Assembly (NCBI GenBank): GCA_001596155.1
Contig: CP014771.1
Location: 62,001-126,000, forward strand
Direction: 5' to 3'
Source of the DNA: Hymenobacter psoromatis
GTDB lineage: Bacteria; Bacteroidota; Bacteroidia; Cytophagales; Hymenobacteraceae
DNA: 64,000 bases
Shown here: positions 1 through 9,002 of the stretch, one piece after another
Layout: each line of letters starts with the position of its first letter
Numbering within the stretch: position 1 is the first letter of the stretch
Position numbers and translations under genes: made by a program
The notes under the pieces: generated by a model
The model's input: only the letters and a program-made list of their open reading frames with translations
Told to the model about the DNA's origin: nothing
Database searches by the model: none

Positions 1-604
1 CTTTATACGAATACGTTTTGCTGGCACAATCGTAGGTCATCACTACATCGGTGCTCCACCCGCTTATCGCGTCACCAATAAGGCTCCAGGATTTGGCTGG
101 TTGCGCGCAGTACACGTACGTGGTGGCCGCCAGCGGTACTACATTAGAAAAAGAGGTAGAATTGGAGGCGTAGCTGGCATTGAGTCGAACTTCTACATCG
201 GTAGCGGTGCCGGGAGTGAGACCCAGGTTAATGAGCGCCGTATTTAGGTCGCTTACCGTCACGGTAGTAGTCGAAGCCCCGGTTGTTGAAGCACTGCCAG
301 CCACAATAGAAACCGGCGTAGTGAAATTACTCCCCTTTTTGGCGAACTGCAGATAATACGTGATGGCAGGCAAAGTCGCCGTATTGTCGGAGATGCTCAA
401 GGACTTAACCGGCGTCCAGGTAAACGTTATCGCGGTGTTAGCAGCATTAGCCTGAGTCAGGGTAACGGTGGTAGCCGAAGCGGTGAGCGTAGGGCTATTG
501 GAAGGCGTAAGGATGGTGCGTACTTCGTCCTTTTTGCAGGAGGAGAAGCTAATGGACGCGAGCGCAAGTGCTCCAGCCGCGATTCTGATAATCCAAGGTT
601 TCAT
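1..604 (-). CDS. susE: SusE-like outer-membrane glycan-binding lipoprotein (3' part cut by window edge)
   Basis: The reading frame opens with ATG at 604 and runs off the left edge without a stop, so about 200 residues are visible. It begins MKPWIIRIAAGALALAS and has a lipobox-like SFSSC, so it is predicted to be an exported lipoprotein. The mature part (CKKDEVRTILTPSNSPTLTA...) matches the start of SusE-family N-terminal domains. A later GDAISGWSTDVVMTYD stretch resembles the SusE/SusF carbohydrate-binding repeats. It is third in the order susC-susD-susE on the same strand, the usual place for this family. SusE proteins bind starch or other glycans at the cell surface; the actual ligand cannot be told here. 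A perfect hairpin lies between it and susD. Confidence 0.8.
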   Translation of the reverse strand, partial: MKPWIIRIAAGALALASISFSSCKKDEVRTILTPSNSPTLTASATTVTLTQANAANTAITFTWTPVKSLSISDNTATLPAITYYLQFAKKGSNFTTPVSIVAGSASTTGASTTTVTVSDLNTALINLGLTPGTATDVEVRLNASYASNSTSFSNVVPLAATTYVYCAQPAKSWSLIGDAISGWSTDVVMTYDCASKTYSYK

Positions 605-645
605 GTAAAGCAGTGGCTAGTGGGTGAAGAAATACTATCCGACGA

Positions 646-702
646 ATTTCTCAGAACTCGGAATCGTTTCACTCAGCGAAACGATTCCGAGTTCTGAGAA
701 AT
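646..702. repeat. perfect 25-bp inverted repeat between susD and susE
   Basis: The left arm 646-670 and right arm 678-702 are exact reverse complements, with a 7-base loop. The arms begin ATTTCTCAGAACTCGG. No T run follows on the minus strand, so this is not a classic terminator. It could stabilise the upstream susCD message or reduce read-through into susE. Confidence 0.85.
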
Positions 703-715
703 ACCGTAGTAAAAA

Positions 716-2389
716 CTAGTAACCGGGATTTTGCACCAGGTTAGTATTAATGCTCAACTCGGAAGAAGGCAATGGGAATAGCTGAAGGTGGTCATCCACA
801 CTGTTACCATTGATAGAGGTTCCCCCCTTCCACTGCCAGTTATAGTTATTAGTGAACTTGCCGAAGCGAATGAGGTCGGTGCGGCGGGTGGCCTCCCAGT
901 GCAATTCCCGCGAACGCTCGTCCAGGAAAAACTGGAAGTTGTTAGCAGTCAGCGTCGCGGCCGTTACGGCACCGGCCGTGCCGCCAGGTTGGCCCTTGAA
1001 AGCCCGGTTGCGCACAGTGTTCACGTACTGCAAGGCCAGACCAGCATCGCCGGTGCCCCCGCGCGAAACGGCTTCGGCATACGTTAGGTACATGTCGCCT
1101 AGCCGAAGCATGGGGTAGTCAGTATCCACAAAAGTGGCATCTGAGCCCGCTGCGCCGGCTGAGGTAACATTGCGGAATTTTATGGGTACGTAGCCGTTAG
1201 AAAAGTCGGTGAGTGAAGTAACATTCAGCGTCTGACCAACAACGTGGAAGCTGCCGCGTTCGTCAGCGGCCGTGTCGGGAAACTGCGTAAAAAGGCTGGG
1301 GGTAGCCCTGGTGCCACCCCAGCCACCCCCAATCCCGTAAGGAATTGGGCTCCAGTCAGTGCCGGCAGTACCCGAAACCGAAGCGTGGGTCAGGAAAGTG
1401 GTGCCACCATAGGATTGAGTCGTCTTGCCATCGAACACGACCGGGAAAATAACTTCCGTATTGTTCTGGTTATTATCAGCCAAAAACAGCTTGCCATAGC
1501 CGTTCTTAACTAATGGAGAACCAGTGGCTGCGTTAGGTAGCAGGGAGTAGCCCGCATCGATTACTTTCTTGGCATAGGTGGCCGCATTGTTGTAGCAAGC
1601 GGGAGCCGCGCTGGTTCCGGCGTAGGTTACGCCATTCAGGTACATTTTAGCCAGCAGCGCATAGGCGGCAGCCTTGTCGGCCCGGCCATACTCATTGGTG
1701 CGGGGGGCGAGTAGCGCGCCGTCAATGGCTTGCAGCTCCGACTCGATATACTTGTACAAGTCGGCCCGGCTAATCTGCTTGGGCAGGGTTGATGTGCCAA
1801 TGGAACTGTTTTCATCCGCGAAAGGCGGGTTGCCATACAGGTCCATCGCGTGGTAGTAAGCCAAGGCCCGCAGGAAACGTACTTCGGCCCGATACGCCGC
1901 AATATTGGCCGCTTCGGCGCTTGAAATACCCCGCGAGGCCAGTTTGGCATCGGTAGATTCCTGCAGGTAGCTGTTGCAGATAGTTATCTCATACAGCAGG
2001 CGGCTATACAGGCCCCGAATCAGCACGCCGCTCGATGTCCAGTTCATGTTGTGCCAGTCCTGCACACCAGGGTCGCCCCACTGAATCACGGCTTCGTCGG
2101 TGGTCAGTTCCTGCGCGCTCCAGTACTGGCGGATATAGTCAGAAGTACCCTGGTCGATACCCTGGATATCGCCGCTGCTGGCGTCGGGACCGCCAGGACC
2201 GGTGATAGCAAAGCCCGCATATGCTTTGGCCAACTGGGTTTTGTAGCCCGCGGCGTCTTTAAAGACGACATCGGCGCTTAGGTCGTACGTGGGAGTACGG
2301 TTCAGGTCTTTCGTGCAGGACGGGGCCAGCAGCAGGGTAGTAGCAGCTAACGAAAGTGCTTGCGCACTACGAATAAATACTTTTTTCAT
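716..2389 (-). CDS. susD: SusD/RagB-family nutrient-binding outer-membrane lipoprotein
   Basis: This 557-residue protein has a signal peptide ending in a lipobox (LLLAPSC, about residue 25). It then shows SusD/RagB features: CTKDLNRTPTYDLSADVVF, the helical region around AYYHAMDLYGNPPF, and the C-terminal ERSRELHWEATRRTDLIRFG motif typical of the family. SusD proteins form a lid on the SusC porin and capture the glycan or peptide before import. The start lies 18 bases after the susC stop, so the two are surely co-transcribed. The substrate is not predictable from sequence, and no glycoside hydrolase is visible in the window. Length is normal for the family. Confidence 0.95.
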   Translation of the reverse strand: MKKVFIRSAQALSLAATTLLLAPSCTKDLNRTPTYDLSADVVFKDAAGYKTQLAKAYAGFAITGPGGPDASSGDIQGIDQGTSDYIRQYWSAQELTTDEAVIQWGDPGVQDWHNMNWTSSGVLIRGLYSRLLYEITICNSYLQESTDAKLASRGISSAEAANIAAYRAEVRFLRALAYYHAMDLYGNPPFADENSSIGTSTLPKQISRADLYKYIESELQAIDGALLAPRTNEYGRADKAAAYALLAKMYLNGVTYAGTSAAPACYNNAATYAKKVIDAGYSLLPNAATGSPLVKNGYGKLFLADNNQNNTEVIFPVVFDGKTTQSYGGTTFLTHASVSGTAGTDWSPIPYGIGGGWGGTRATPSLFTQFPDTAADERGSFHVVGQTLNVTSLTDFSNGYVPIKFRNVTSAGAAGSDATFVDTDYPMLRLGDMYLTYAEAVSRGGTGDAGLALQYVNTVRNRAFKGQPGGTAGAVTAATLTANNFQFFLDERSRELHWEATRRTDLIRFGKFTNNYNWQWKGGTSINGNSVDDHLQLFPLPSSELSINTNLVQNPGY

Positions 2390-2407
2390 GACAGGGCGGG
2401 AAGTGTC

Positions 2408-5400
2408 TTAAATATTTAGGTTCAGGCCAAAAGTATAGGTGCGCGGCCGGGGGTAGGTGTTGTTGTCAACCCCGTTGGAAATCTCCGGGTCCAGGCCCGT
2501 ATACTTCGTGATTACGAACACGTTCTGAACTGCAAGCGTGAGGTTTAGATTCCCGCGGCTATTGAGGACCTTGCCGATGTTGTAGCCCAGTGTAGCGTTC
2601 TGCATACGCAGGAAAGAAGCATTCTGGATGTAGTAGTCCGACGAATAGTGATTGGTAGCATTCGCGTTCGGAAACTGCGTAAAGAGCGCGTCTGTCGTGA
2701 CGTTGCCTAAGTAATTGCTGGAGCCGGTAATACCATAATAATTACCATTACCCGACTGAATGTTGTTGTACACATAGTTGCCGAGGTTGCTGCGGAGCGT
2801 GAAAGCAAGGCTCAGGCTCTTGTAGGTCACGTTGGAGCTGAAGCCCAGGATAACCGGCGGCGCTGACTGCTTGTAGAAATAACGGTCGTTGCTGTCCACT
2901 TTGCCGTCGCCGTTCAGGTCAGCATATACGCCGTCGAGCGGCTTGCCATTGGTGTCATACACCTGCTTGGAGGCGTAGAACGACGACGAGGGCTGGCCCA
3001 CGGCAAAGATGCCGATGTTGGTGCCGGTGCCGCCCGAAATGCCGTTCGTCTCAAGACCCACGAAGCCGGGCTGTTGCGGCCCCAGCGACAAAATCTTGTT
3101 TTTGTTGTAGGTGGCGTTGAAGTTCACGTCCCAACGGAAGTCGGTCGAGCGGACTGGGTTCAGGTTCAGGTTCAACTCTACCCCCCGGTTTTCCAGCGAG
3201 CCCACGTTGAAGACGTAGTAGTTGGTGAAGTTGGTCAGGCCGGGCAGGTAGATGCCGTTGAGCAGGTCGGTCGTTTTACGATAATAGGCATCTACCGAAG
3301 CCGTAATCCGACCTTCCAGGAATCCTACGTCCAGGCCCGTGTTGTAGGTAGTGGTAGTTTCCCACTTCAGGTTGCTGTTATAGCCTAAGGGCGAATAGGG
3401 GTCGTACGTAATATTACCCAGTGTATATTGGGCATTTGGGGAGTTGTGCGTGTAGCGCGGAATAGTGGGGTAGTCACCAGCTATCCCGAATACATCCTGT
3501 TGGCCCGTGCGCCCGTAGCCCAGGCGCAGCTTCAAGTCCGAGAAAGTAGTGTTGTCCTTCAGAAAATTCTCCCCTTTGACGCGCCAGGCAAACGAGGCAG
3601 CCGGGAACAAGGCGTTCCGGTTGTTGGCATTGAAGCGCGATGACGCATCATTACGCAGAGTGCCCGTTACCAGGAAGCGGTCCTTGTAGTTGTAGTTTAA
3701 CCGGCCGTAATAAGAGAGAATAGTGTACTGCGTACGGTAAGGCGTAGCAGCGGCGACGCGGGTAATGAGCTGCGGCAGGCCGCTGGCATCGTAGTTTCCA
3801 TCCTGGCCCAGGTAGCTGTCATAGGCCGGCGAGGTCGTAACGAAGTCTTGATACGAATAGCCAGCCAGCAGCTCCAGGTGATGGTCACCAAACTGCTTGC
3901 TGTAGTTGAGGTAAAACTCCAGGAGCTTGTTGTTACGGTTCTGCTTATATAAGCTGTAAGAACCCCCACGGGCATTAGCAGTAGCGGGCGAAGCAACACG
4001 CGGCGTATTAAAGTAGTCGGTGGCCAGCTGGACGCTCTGATTATTGGCACCACTGCTGCTCAATACATCGTAGCCTACGTTCAGGTTGGCGTGCAGGTCG
4101 GGCAGAAAGTGTAGCTTATAATCCAATTGCACGTTGCCAATGCTGCGCAGCACCGTGCTGCGGTCGCGAGTCAGCTTCAACTGGGCCACGGGGTTGCCCG
4201 GCACGTTTTGCTGAGGCGAGCTGGTAGGATTGGTAGGGTCTTGCAGGTAGGTATAGTAGCCACCATAAGCCGAATTACCCGAATATATGGGTAAGGTTGG
4301 ATTAAAGGCCGCCGCTGAGCCGATGGCACCATTGTCGGCAAAATTGTTGTCAGTTACCGAACCCTTGACGTTTAAGTTGATGCGCAGGTGGTTATCCAAT
4401 ACCACCGGAGTCAGGCTGATGGAGCCAGTATTACGCACAAGCTTATTCGTAATCAGTATCCCCTGCTGATTCAGGTTGCCATACGACGCGCGGAAGGGGA
4501 GTGCTTTGCCTATTGAGCCAGTCAAGCTCACGTTGTTGTCGTACGTCATGGCCGTGCGAAAAATCTCGTCCTGCCAATTGGTGTTAGCGGTGCCTAACAG
4601 GCTGGTCTTGGTAGGTGCCAGCTGCTGCACGGCGGCCCGAAACGCATCAGCCGACAGGACTGGCAGCGAGTTGTAGCGCCGCGAGAGGGAGGTCTGGGAC
4701 CGGACATTCACTGTTAGCGCTTCACCCGCCAAACCCTTTTTAGTCGTAATCAGAATAACGCCATTGGAAGCCCGGGAGCCGTAAATGGCAGTAGCCGAAG
4801 CGTCTTTCAACACGGTAAACGTCTCAATGTCATTTGGGTTGATAAGTGACAGTGGATTAGGCACCCCCGCGAGTGCTCCTACCCCAGAAGTAGGCGGATT
4901 ATCAACGGGCACCCCATCAATTACAATCAGCGGGTCGTTGCTGGCATTCAGCGAAGAACCACCGCGAATACGAATAGTGTTGGCTGAGCCAGGAGCCCCG
5001 CCACCATCCGTGATTTGCACGCCGGCTATCTTGCCTTGCACCAATTGCTCGGGGGTAGTCACTTGGCCTTGCACGAAATCCTTAGCCGATACCGTAGTGA
5101 CCGCGCCCGTCACGTCCTGCTTGCGCTGGGTGCCGTAGCCCACCACCACGGCCTCACCCAGGGCCGTCGCGTTTTCGCCGAGCGGTTGGGCTGGTACGTT
5201 GGTCGTTTTGCCGGCGGCAATCGTCACGGGCACCCGCGAGGTCGAATAGCCGATAAAGGAAATTACCAGCGTGTGGTCCCCGGCTGGCACGCCCGGAATG
5301 GTGTACGTGCCGTCGGCGTTGGTGGAGCCGCCTACGGAAGTGCCCTCTATCAGTACCGTAACGCCGGGTAGGCCTTCCTTTTTGGCGTCTGTTACGCGGC

Positions 5401-5506
5401 CGCTTACCGTGCCGGTAGTAGCCTGAGCCCAAGCGCCTAGTGAGGCAGTCAGACTAAGAGTTAAAAGTAGGAGAAACCGTAGTTTCACCAGGTAGGAGTG
5501 TTTCAT
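2408..5506 (-). CDS. susC: SusC/RagA-family TonB-linked outer-membrane transporter
   Basis: This 1032-residue protein has a signal peptide (to about residue 27, ...GAWAQ) and an N-terminal carboxypeptidase-regulatory-like beta domain (GTVSGRVTDAKKEGLPGV, residues 30-110). Next come the SusC signature VVVGYGTQ, a plug domain with IRIRGGSSLNASNDPL and a long beta-barrel ending NLNI. It imports large nutrients across the outer membrane using TonB energy, together with the SusD partner encoded directly downstream. It is the first gene of the cluster, and a Bacteroidota-type promoter candidate lies about 200 bases upstream. No anti-sigma or hybrid two-component regulator is adjacent on the visible side. 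Confidence 0.96.
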   Translation of the reverse strand: MKHSYLVKLRFLLLLTLSLTASLGAWAQATTGTVSGRVTDAKKEGLPGVTVLIEGTSVGGSTNADGTYTIPGVPAGDHTLVISFIGYSTSRVPVTIAAGKTTNVPAQPLGENATALGEAVVVGYGTQRKQDVTGAVTTVSAKDFVQGQVTTPEQLVQGKIAGVQITDGGGAPGSANTIRIRGGSSLNASNDPLIVIDGVPVDNPPTSGVGALAGVPNPLSLINPNDIETFTVLKDASATAIYGSRASNGVILITTKKGLAGEALTVNVRSQTSLSRRYNSLPVLSADAFRAAVQQLAPTKTSLLGTANTNWQDEIFRTAMTYDNNVSLTGSIGKALPFRASYGNLNQQGILITNKLVRNTGSISLTPVVLDNHLRINLNVKGSVTDNNFADNGAIGSAAAFNPTLPIYSGNSAYGGYYTYLQDPTNPTSSPQQNVPGNPVAQLKLTRDRSTVLRSIGNVQLDYKLHFLPDLHANLNVGYDVLSSSGANNQSVQLATDYFNTPRVASPATANARGGSYSLYKQNRNNKLLEFYLNYSKQFGDHHLELLAGYSYQDFVTTSPAYDSYLGQDGNYDASGLPQLITRVAAATPYRTQYTILSYYGRLNYNYKDRFLVTGTLRNDASSRFNANNRNALFPAASFAWRVKGENFLKDNTTFSDLKLRLGYGRTGQQDVFGIAGDYPTIPRYTHNSPNAQYTLGNITYDPYSPLGYNSNLKWETTTTYNTGLDVGFLEGRITASVDAYYRKTTDLLNGIYLPGLTNFTNYYVFNVGSLENRGVELNLNLNPVRSTDFRWDVNFNATYNKNKILSLGPQQPGFVGLETNGISGGTGTNIGIFAVGQPSSSFYASKQVYDTNGKPLDGVYADLNGDGKVDSNDRYFYKQSAPPVILGFSSNVTYKSLSLAFTLRSNLGNYVYNNIQSGNGNYYGITGSSNYLGNVTTDALFTQFPNANATNHYSSDYYIQNASFLRMQNATLGYNIGKVLNSRGNLNLTLAVQNVFVITKYTGLDPEISNGVDNNTYPRPRTYTFGLNLNI

Positions 5507-5704
5507 AAAGTGTTGAAACGGGTGGGGAAAAGTGAAATAAGTAAAGGCAAGTACTTGAGTTGGTTTGCCGTTTGCAGCCCTTGGGGACTAGAAAAGCTAC
5601 CGGCACCAGCAAGTCAAAAATGTTGTCGAAAAGAAGTTGCCAACAACCACAAACGATTGCGGATACAAGCCGCTGAAATGTTACCAAATTGTTAGAATTT
5701 ACGA

Positions 5705-5735
5705 CAAGATAAGCTAATATTCTACCACAAACCAA
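5705..5735 (-). promoter_or_regulatory. candidate promoter of the susCDE cluster
   Basis: Read on the minus strand this is TTG (5735-5733), 21 bases, then TATCTTG (5711-5705). That resembles the Bacteroidota sigma consensus TTTG...TAnnTTTG. It would leave a leader of about 190 bases before the susC start. Confidence 0.45.
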
Positions 5736-6227
5736 CTAAAAAACCCCCTGCGGCCGTGGGCAGCCAGGGTTATGCCAGTGTTGCCGGGTAAGGTCAGAAG
5801 CGTGCCTTTGACTGCCAGTGAGCCCGGTGTGAAGGGCCGCAAACCCCGACGTAAGTCGCCATAGCCTGAAACAGCGGAAAGCACGCTAAGTAAAATTCAT
5901 TCTCCCAACTTATTAGGGTAGTAGTTGGCGTATTAAACCATCTGCTTGAAGCCCCACTGCCGCTCAGCGAGGGGGTAGGGGGCCGGCGCTGCCTGTTATT
6001 TTTCAGGCCCCAAAGCCCACCCTTAGCCTGGGGGTAGGGCCGGAACAAAAATTGAAAATAAGCGGCATCCTAGTTGCTACGCGAGGCGGCAAATGCAGTG
6101 GGAGCAGGGTGCCGGCTCCAAAGCCAGGTTTCGCGATTTGAAACGGCGCACGAGCCCCTACCCCCGGCCCGGCAGGCTTGCCCGCTACGGAGTACCGGAC
6201 GTACTTTTGGTTGATTTCGTCTTCCTT
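5736..6227. other. intergenic stretch between divergent susC and a secreted unknown
   Basis: About 490 bases separate the susC promoter candidate from the plus-strand gene at 6228. It holds three GGGGTAG-type heptamers (near 5967, 6032 and 6158) but no convincing gene. The frame upstream of 6228 is open from 6093, but its residues are low-quality and precede a clear signal peptide. Confidence 0.5.
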
Positions 6228-6929
6228 ATGAAAGCTATTTACTGTATTCTGCTACTAAGCATCTCGGTACTAGGCCGCTCAGCTGTGGCTAACGCGCAGG
6301 CGCGGCGTCCCGTGCCTGGCAAGTCGTCGGCCAAGGGCAAGCCCGGCAGCCGGGTAGCAGCTCCACCAGCACCTATGGAAACGGCCCGGCGCGTGGATAG
6401 CCCCGCTGACGAAGGCAAGGCCCCCCTCCTTATCAGCAAAGTGAAAATAAAAGAACCGGTATTGGTGTTTTACCAGCAGGCCGCGCCCAATAAGGGCGTG
6501 CAGCAACTGTTGATGGACGAAAAAAACTTGCCGCTGCTCAAAACTATGCCTCTCGAAGACCTAGTGGCCCGCCGCGAGGTCTTCCTTGATGGCCTGGGCA
6601 ACTACGACCCGCCCAAAACCGCAGCCGATGCCGAGAAATACCGCCTCACGGGCGTGAGCCAGCTGGCCAGCAGCGAAAAGCGCAAGAGTGCCCCCGACGG
6701 CCGCAGCACCTACGCCCGCCTGAAAGTGCCCAGCCCCGGCGACCTCTACGTGGTGCGCGAGTCGGCCGAAGAATACCGGCACTTTGTGAGCGGCCCCCAG
6801 AAGAAGGGCTCGCGCATCGACTTTAGCGTGAACGCGCTGCCGGGCGTCGATTCGGTGCGGGCCATTTATACGCTGCGCAAAATTGACGCGTCGGAACGGG
6901 GCGCGGGCAGTGGTGACATCATCCGGTAG
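6228..6929 (+). CDS. secreted protein of unknown function
   Basis: I chose the ATG at 6228 because it opens a good signal peptide (MKAIYCILLLSISVLG...ANAQA) and the 45 residues before it look like translated spacer. The mature protein is about 210 residues. It starts with a basic, proline/alanine-rich stretch (RRPVPGKSSAKGKPGSR) and continues with a mixed soluble region. I recognise no domain or catalytic motif. It ends 6 bases before the DinB-like gene, so the two probably share a transcript. Periplasmic or outer-membrane location is inferred from the signal peptide only. Confidence 0.7.
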   Translation: MKAIYCILLLSISVLGRSAVANAQARRPVPGKSSAKGKPGSRVAAPPAPMETARRVDSPADEGKAPLLISKVKIKEPVLVFYQQAAPNKGVQQLLMDEKNLPLLKTMPLEDLVARREVFLDGLGNYDPPKTAADAEKYRLTGVSQLASSEKRKSAPDGRSTYARLKVPSPGDLYVVRESAEEYRHFVSGPQKKGSRIDFSVNALPGVDSVRAIYTLRKIDASERGAGSGDIIR

Positions 6930-6935
6930 CAACGT

Positions 6936-7409
6936 ATGAACATTACGGAGGCCATTGCCCAGCACGTGCTGGATGCGCACGAAGGCAACAACTGGACGGA
7001 AGTTGACCTGGCGCACACGTTGCGGGATATCACGCTGGCCGAGGCCACGACCCAAACCGCCGCCTCGCCCAATACCATTGCAGGGCTGGTGGGCCACCTC
7101 GCCTACTGGAACCGGGTGATGGTGCGCCGCGCCCAGGGGCAGGCTATTGTGGTAGGCCCGGCCAATGGATTTGACGGCCCTACCCCCCAATCGGAGGCCG
7201 AATGGGCGGCCCTGTGCGCCGATGCGCTGGCATCGGGCCGCGAGCTGGCGGCGGCGGTACGCGACTTCCCGGAATCGCGCCTGCCGGAGCCAATTATGCC
7301 AAAGTACTCGTCGGCCTACAAGAACCTGCAAGGCGTTGTCGAGCACCTGCATTACCACCTGGGGCAGTTGGTGCTGCTGAAAAACCTGGTGCGAAATCAG
7401 GCTGCGTAG
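6936..7409 (+). CDS. DinB-fold (DinB/YfiT-like) metal-dependent protein
   Basis: This 157-residue four-helix protein has the family layout: an N-terminal helix, GLVGHLAYWNRVMV (histidine near residue 54) and a C-terminal VEHLHYHLGQLVLL helix. The histidines are likely metal ligands, as in DinB/YfiT and bacillithiol-type transferases. Members act as thiol-dependent S-transferases or have unknown roles, and no substrate can be assigned. It follows the secreted unknown after 6 bases and is followed by an AT-rich palindrome. Cytoplasmic, no signal peptide. Confidence 0.8.
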   Translation: MNITEAIAQHVLDAHEGNNWTEVDLAHTLRDITLAEATTQTAASPNTIAGLVGHLAYWNRVMVRRAQGQAIVVGPANGFDGPTPQSEAEWAALCADALASGRELAAAVRDFPESRLPEPIMPKYSSAYKNLQGVVEHLHYHLGQLVLLKNLVRNQAA

Positions 7410-7454
7410 AGAATGGCTTACCAGCAAATGCTTGGAGCACGGCGGTTTTTTGTC

Positions 7455-7524
7455 GAATTAAAAATAATAAATCAAAAAATACAATTGAATATTTTTTAAT
7501 TTATTATTTTTAATTTTCAATTCG
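7455..7524. repeat. AT-rich inverted repeat
   Basis: A perfect 17-base pair of arms (AATTAAAAATAATAAAT at 7456-7472 and its complement at 7499-7515) lies in an otherwise GC-rich region, five bases before the esterase start codon. A second outer pairing (CGAATT with AATTCG) encloses it. Could act as terminator, promoter element or RNA structure over the start site. Confidence 0.75.
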
Positions 7525-7528
7525 ATAT

Positions 7529-8713
7529 ATGAAGTACAAAACCGCGCTAGGTTGGCTGCTGTTGGCGGCTATTACAACCTCCCCGGCGCTGGCCCAAACT
7601 ACGCTGCGCCTCACTTCCCTACCCCCCGCTACCCCGGCTGGCCAGCCCATCTACGTGGCGGGCTCCTTCAACAACTGGCAGCCAGCCGCCGCGGATTACA
7701 CCCTGGCCCGGCAGCCCGACGGCACGTACCAGCTGACCCTGCCCGCCACCGTGCGCGGGCCGCAGGAATTCAAGTTTACGCGCGGCTCCTGGGCGACCGG
7801 CGAGGCCGATGCCAGCTTTCAGCCCGTGGCCAACCGGCACGCGGAGGTGGGGGTAGGGCCGGCGACCCTCAGCTTTCAGGTACTGAACTGGCAGGACCAG
7901 CGCCCCGGTGGGACCCCGGCCGTTCCCAAACTACATACGCTGGCCGCCAACGTGCGCGTGCTGGCCGATTCCTTTTGCCTACCCCAGCTGCACGGGCGGG
8001 CGCGGCGCGTCTGGCTCTACCTGCCACCCGGCTACGCCAAGAGCAAGGCCAGGCGCTACCCGGTTTTGTATTTGCAAGATGGCCAAAATGTGTTTGACGA
8101 AGCCACTGCCTTTGCTGGCGAGTGGGGCGTGGACGAAACCCTGAACCAGCTGGCCGCCAGTGGCCAGGACCCCACCGGCTGCATCGTAGTGGCCATAGAC
8201 AATGGCGGCGACCGCCGGCTCGACGAATACTCGCCCTGGGTAAATGCCGAGTACAAAAAAGGCGGCGAAGGCGACCAGTACACCGATTTTCTGGCCCTTA
8301 CCCTCAAGCCCTACATCGACGCGCACTACCGCACCCGGCCCGACGCGGCGCACACGGTCATTGCGGGCTCCAGCATGGGCGGGCTCATTGCGCTGTACGC
8401 AGGCCTCAAGTACCCGCAAGTATTTGGGCGGGTAGGCGCGTTTTCGCCGGCCATCTGGTTTGCTAAAGACTCTATGCTGGCTTATGAGCGGCGGCACCGG
8501 CCCGCGCCGCGCGCCAGCCGCTTCTACTTCGTGGCTGGCCCGGCCGAAAGCGAAACGATGCTGCCGCTGATGGCTGCCGCGCGCGATGGCCTGCTGGCCA
8601 GGGGATTAGCCCCACGCCAGCTGCGCCTGGTAGCCCCCGCCGACGGCAAGCACGCCGAATGGTTCTGGCGGCGCGAGTTTGGCCCTGCTTACCGCTGGCT
8701 GCTAGCGAAATAG
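7529..8713 (+). CDS. secreted two-domain alpha/beta-hydrolase esterase with carbohydrate-binding-like N domain
   Basis: This is a 394-residue protein. A signal peptide (...ALAQ, residue 23) is followed by a beta-sandwich resembling starch-binding CBM20/CBM48 modules (YVAGSFNNWQPAAADYTL, residues 42-59). An esterase D-like alpha/beta-hydrolase follows: VWLYLPPGYAKS, VLYLQDGQNVFDE, AIDNGGDRRLDEYSPW and the nucleophile elbow AGSSMGG (Ser282). A late DGKHAEWFWRREF supplies the likely catalytic histidine. Such proteins cleave acyl esters, often on siderophores or plant polysaccharides. The binding module suggests a polysaccharide-linked substrate, but this is inference. It does not appear to share an operon with the sus genes. 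Confidence 0.87.
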   Translation: MKYKTALGWLLLAAITTSPALAQTTLRLTSLPPATPAGQPIYVAGSFNNWQPAAADYTLARQPDGTYQLTLPATVRGPQEFKFTRGSWATGEADASFQPVANRHAEVGVGPATLSFQVLNWQDQRPGGTPAVPKLHTLAANVRVLADSFCLPQLHGRARRVWLYLPPGYAKSKARRYPVLYLQDGQNVFDEATAFAGEWGVDETLNQLAASGQDPTGCIVVAIDNGGDRRLDEYSPWVNAEYKKGGEGDQYTDFLALTLKPYIDAHYRTRPDAAHTVIAGSSMGGLIALYAGLKYPQVFGRVGAFSPAIWFAKDSMLAYERRHRPAPRASRFYFVAGPAESETMLPLMAAARDGLLARGLAPRQLRLVAPADGKHAEWFWRREFGPAYRWLLAK

Positions 8714-8764
8714 AGAGCAGAAAGGCAAAAATTAATTAAATCTTCATTAAATTCGAAAAATAAA

Positions 8765-8795
8765 TTTGCAGAGTTGCCAGCTACTCGTATATTTG
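8765..8795 (+). promoter_or_regulatory. strong Bacteroidota-type promoter
   Basis: TTTG at 8765-8768, 19 bases, then TATATTTG at 8788-8795 matches the Bacteroidota consensus TTTG-N19-TAnnTTTG exactly. Transcription should start near 8800. It drives the short terminated transcript that precedes the hydroxylase homologue. Confidence 0.75.
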
Positions 8796-8799
8796 CCAC

Positions 8800-8978
8800 C
8801 ACATGAACCGCCCGCATCTAGTCATTACCGCGATGAATTGCCGCCCCAAACCGGGGTCCGGAATCGCGCGTTATGGCCAGCTGCCACGGGTACCAAGCAA
8901 GTAAAAATGCTACTACCCTCCCCGTTCAGCCCAGCTTAACAGCCCGATTCCAGTCCCCTGGAATCGGGCTTTTTTTTT
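8800..8978 (+). ncRNA. candidate small RNA or leader transcript with a 33-codon reading frame
   Basis: A consensus promoter ends at 8795 and a strong intrinsic terminator ends at 8978, defining a transcript of about 180 bases. It contains a short open frame, ATG 8803 to TAA 8904 (33 codons, MNRPHLVITAMNCRPKPGSG...), which would be nearly leaderless. It also contains a GC hairpin (GCCCCAAACCGGGGTC). I do not recognise a riboswitch or known RNA family. The peptide has no run of phenylalanine or tyrosine codons, so classic amino-acid attenuation is not supported. It could be a stand-alone small RNA, a small-protein gene or an attenuating leader for the gene at 9003. Confidence 0.5.
8941..8978 (+). 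terminator. intrinsic terminator
   Basis: Arms AGCCCGATTCCAG (8941-8953) and its complement (8958-8970) are followed by nine T residues. It lies 24 bases before the next start codon. Confidence 0.9.
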
Positions 8979-9002
8979 GAATTTTACCCTATCGTTACCG
9001 CT

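Noticed and set aside
6093..6227. Upstream extension of the secreted unknown at 6228
   Set aside because: Arg/Pro-rich spacer translation ahead of a clear signal peptide.
8803..8904. Classic Phe/Tyr attenuation peptide
   Set aside because: The 33-codon frame has no Phe run and a single Tyr codon, so amino-acid attenuation of that type is not supported.
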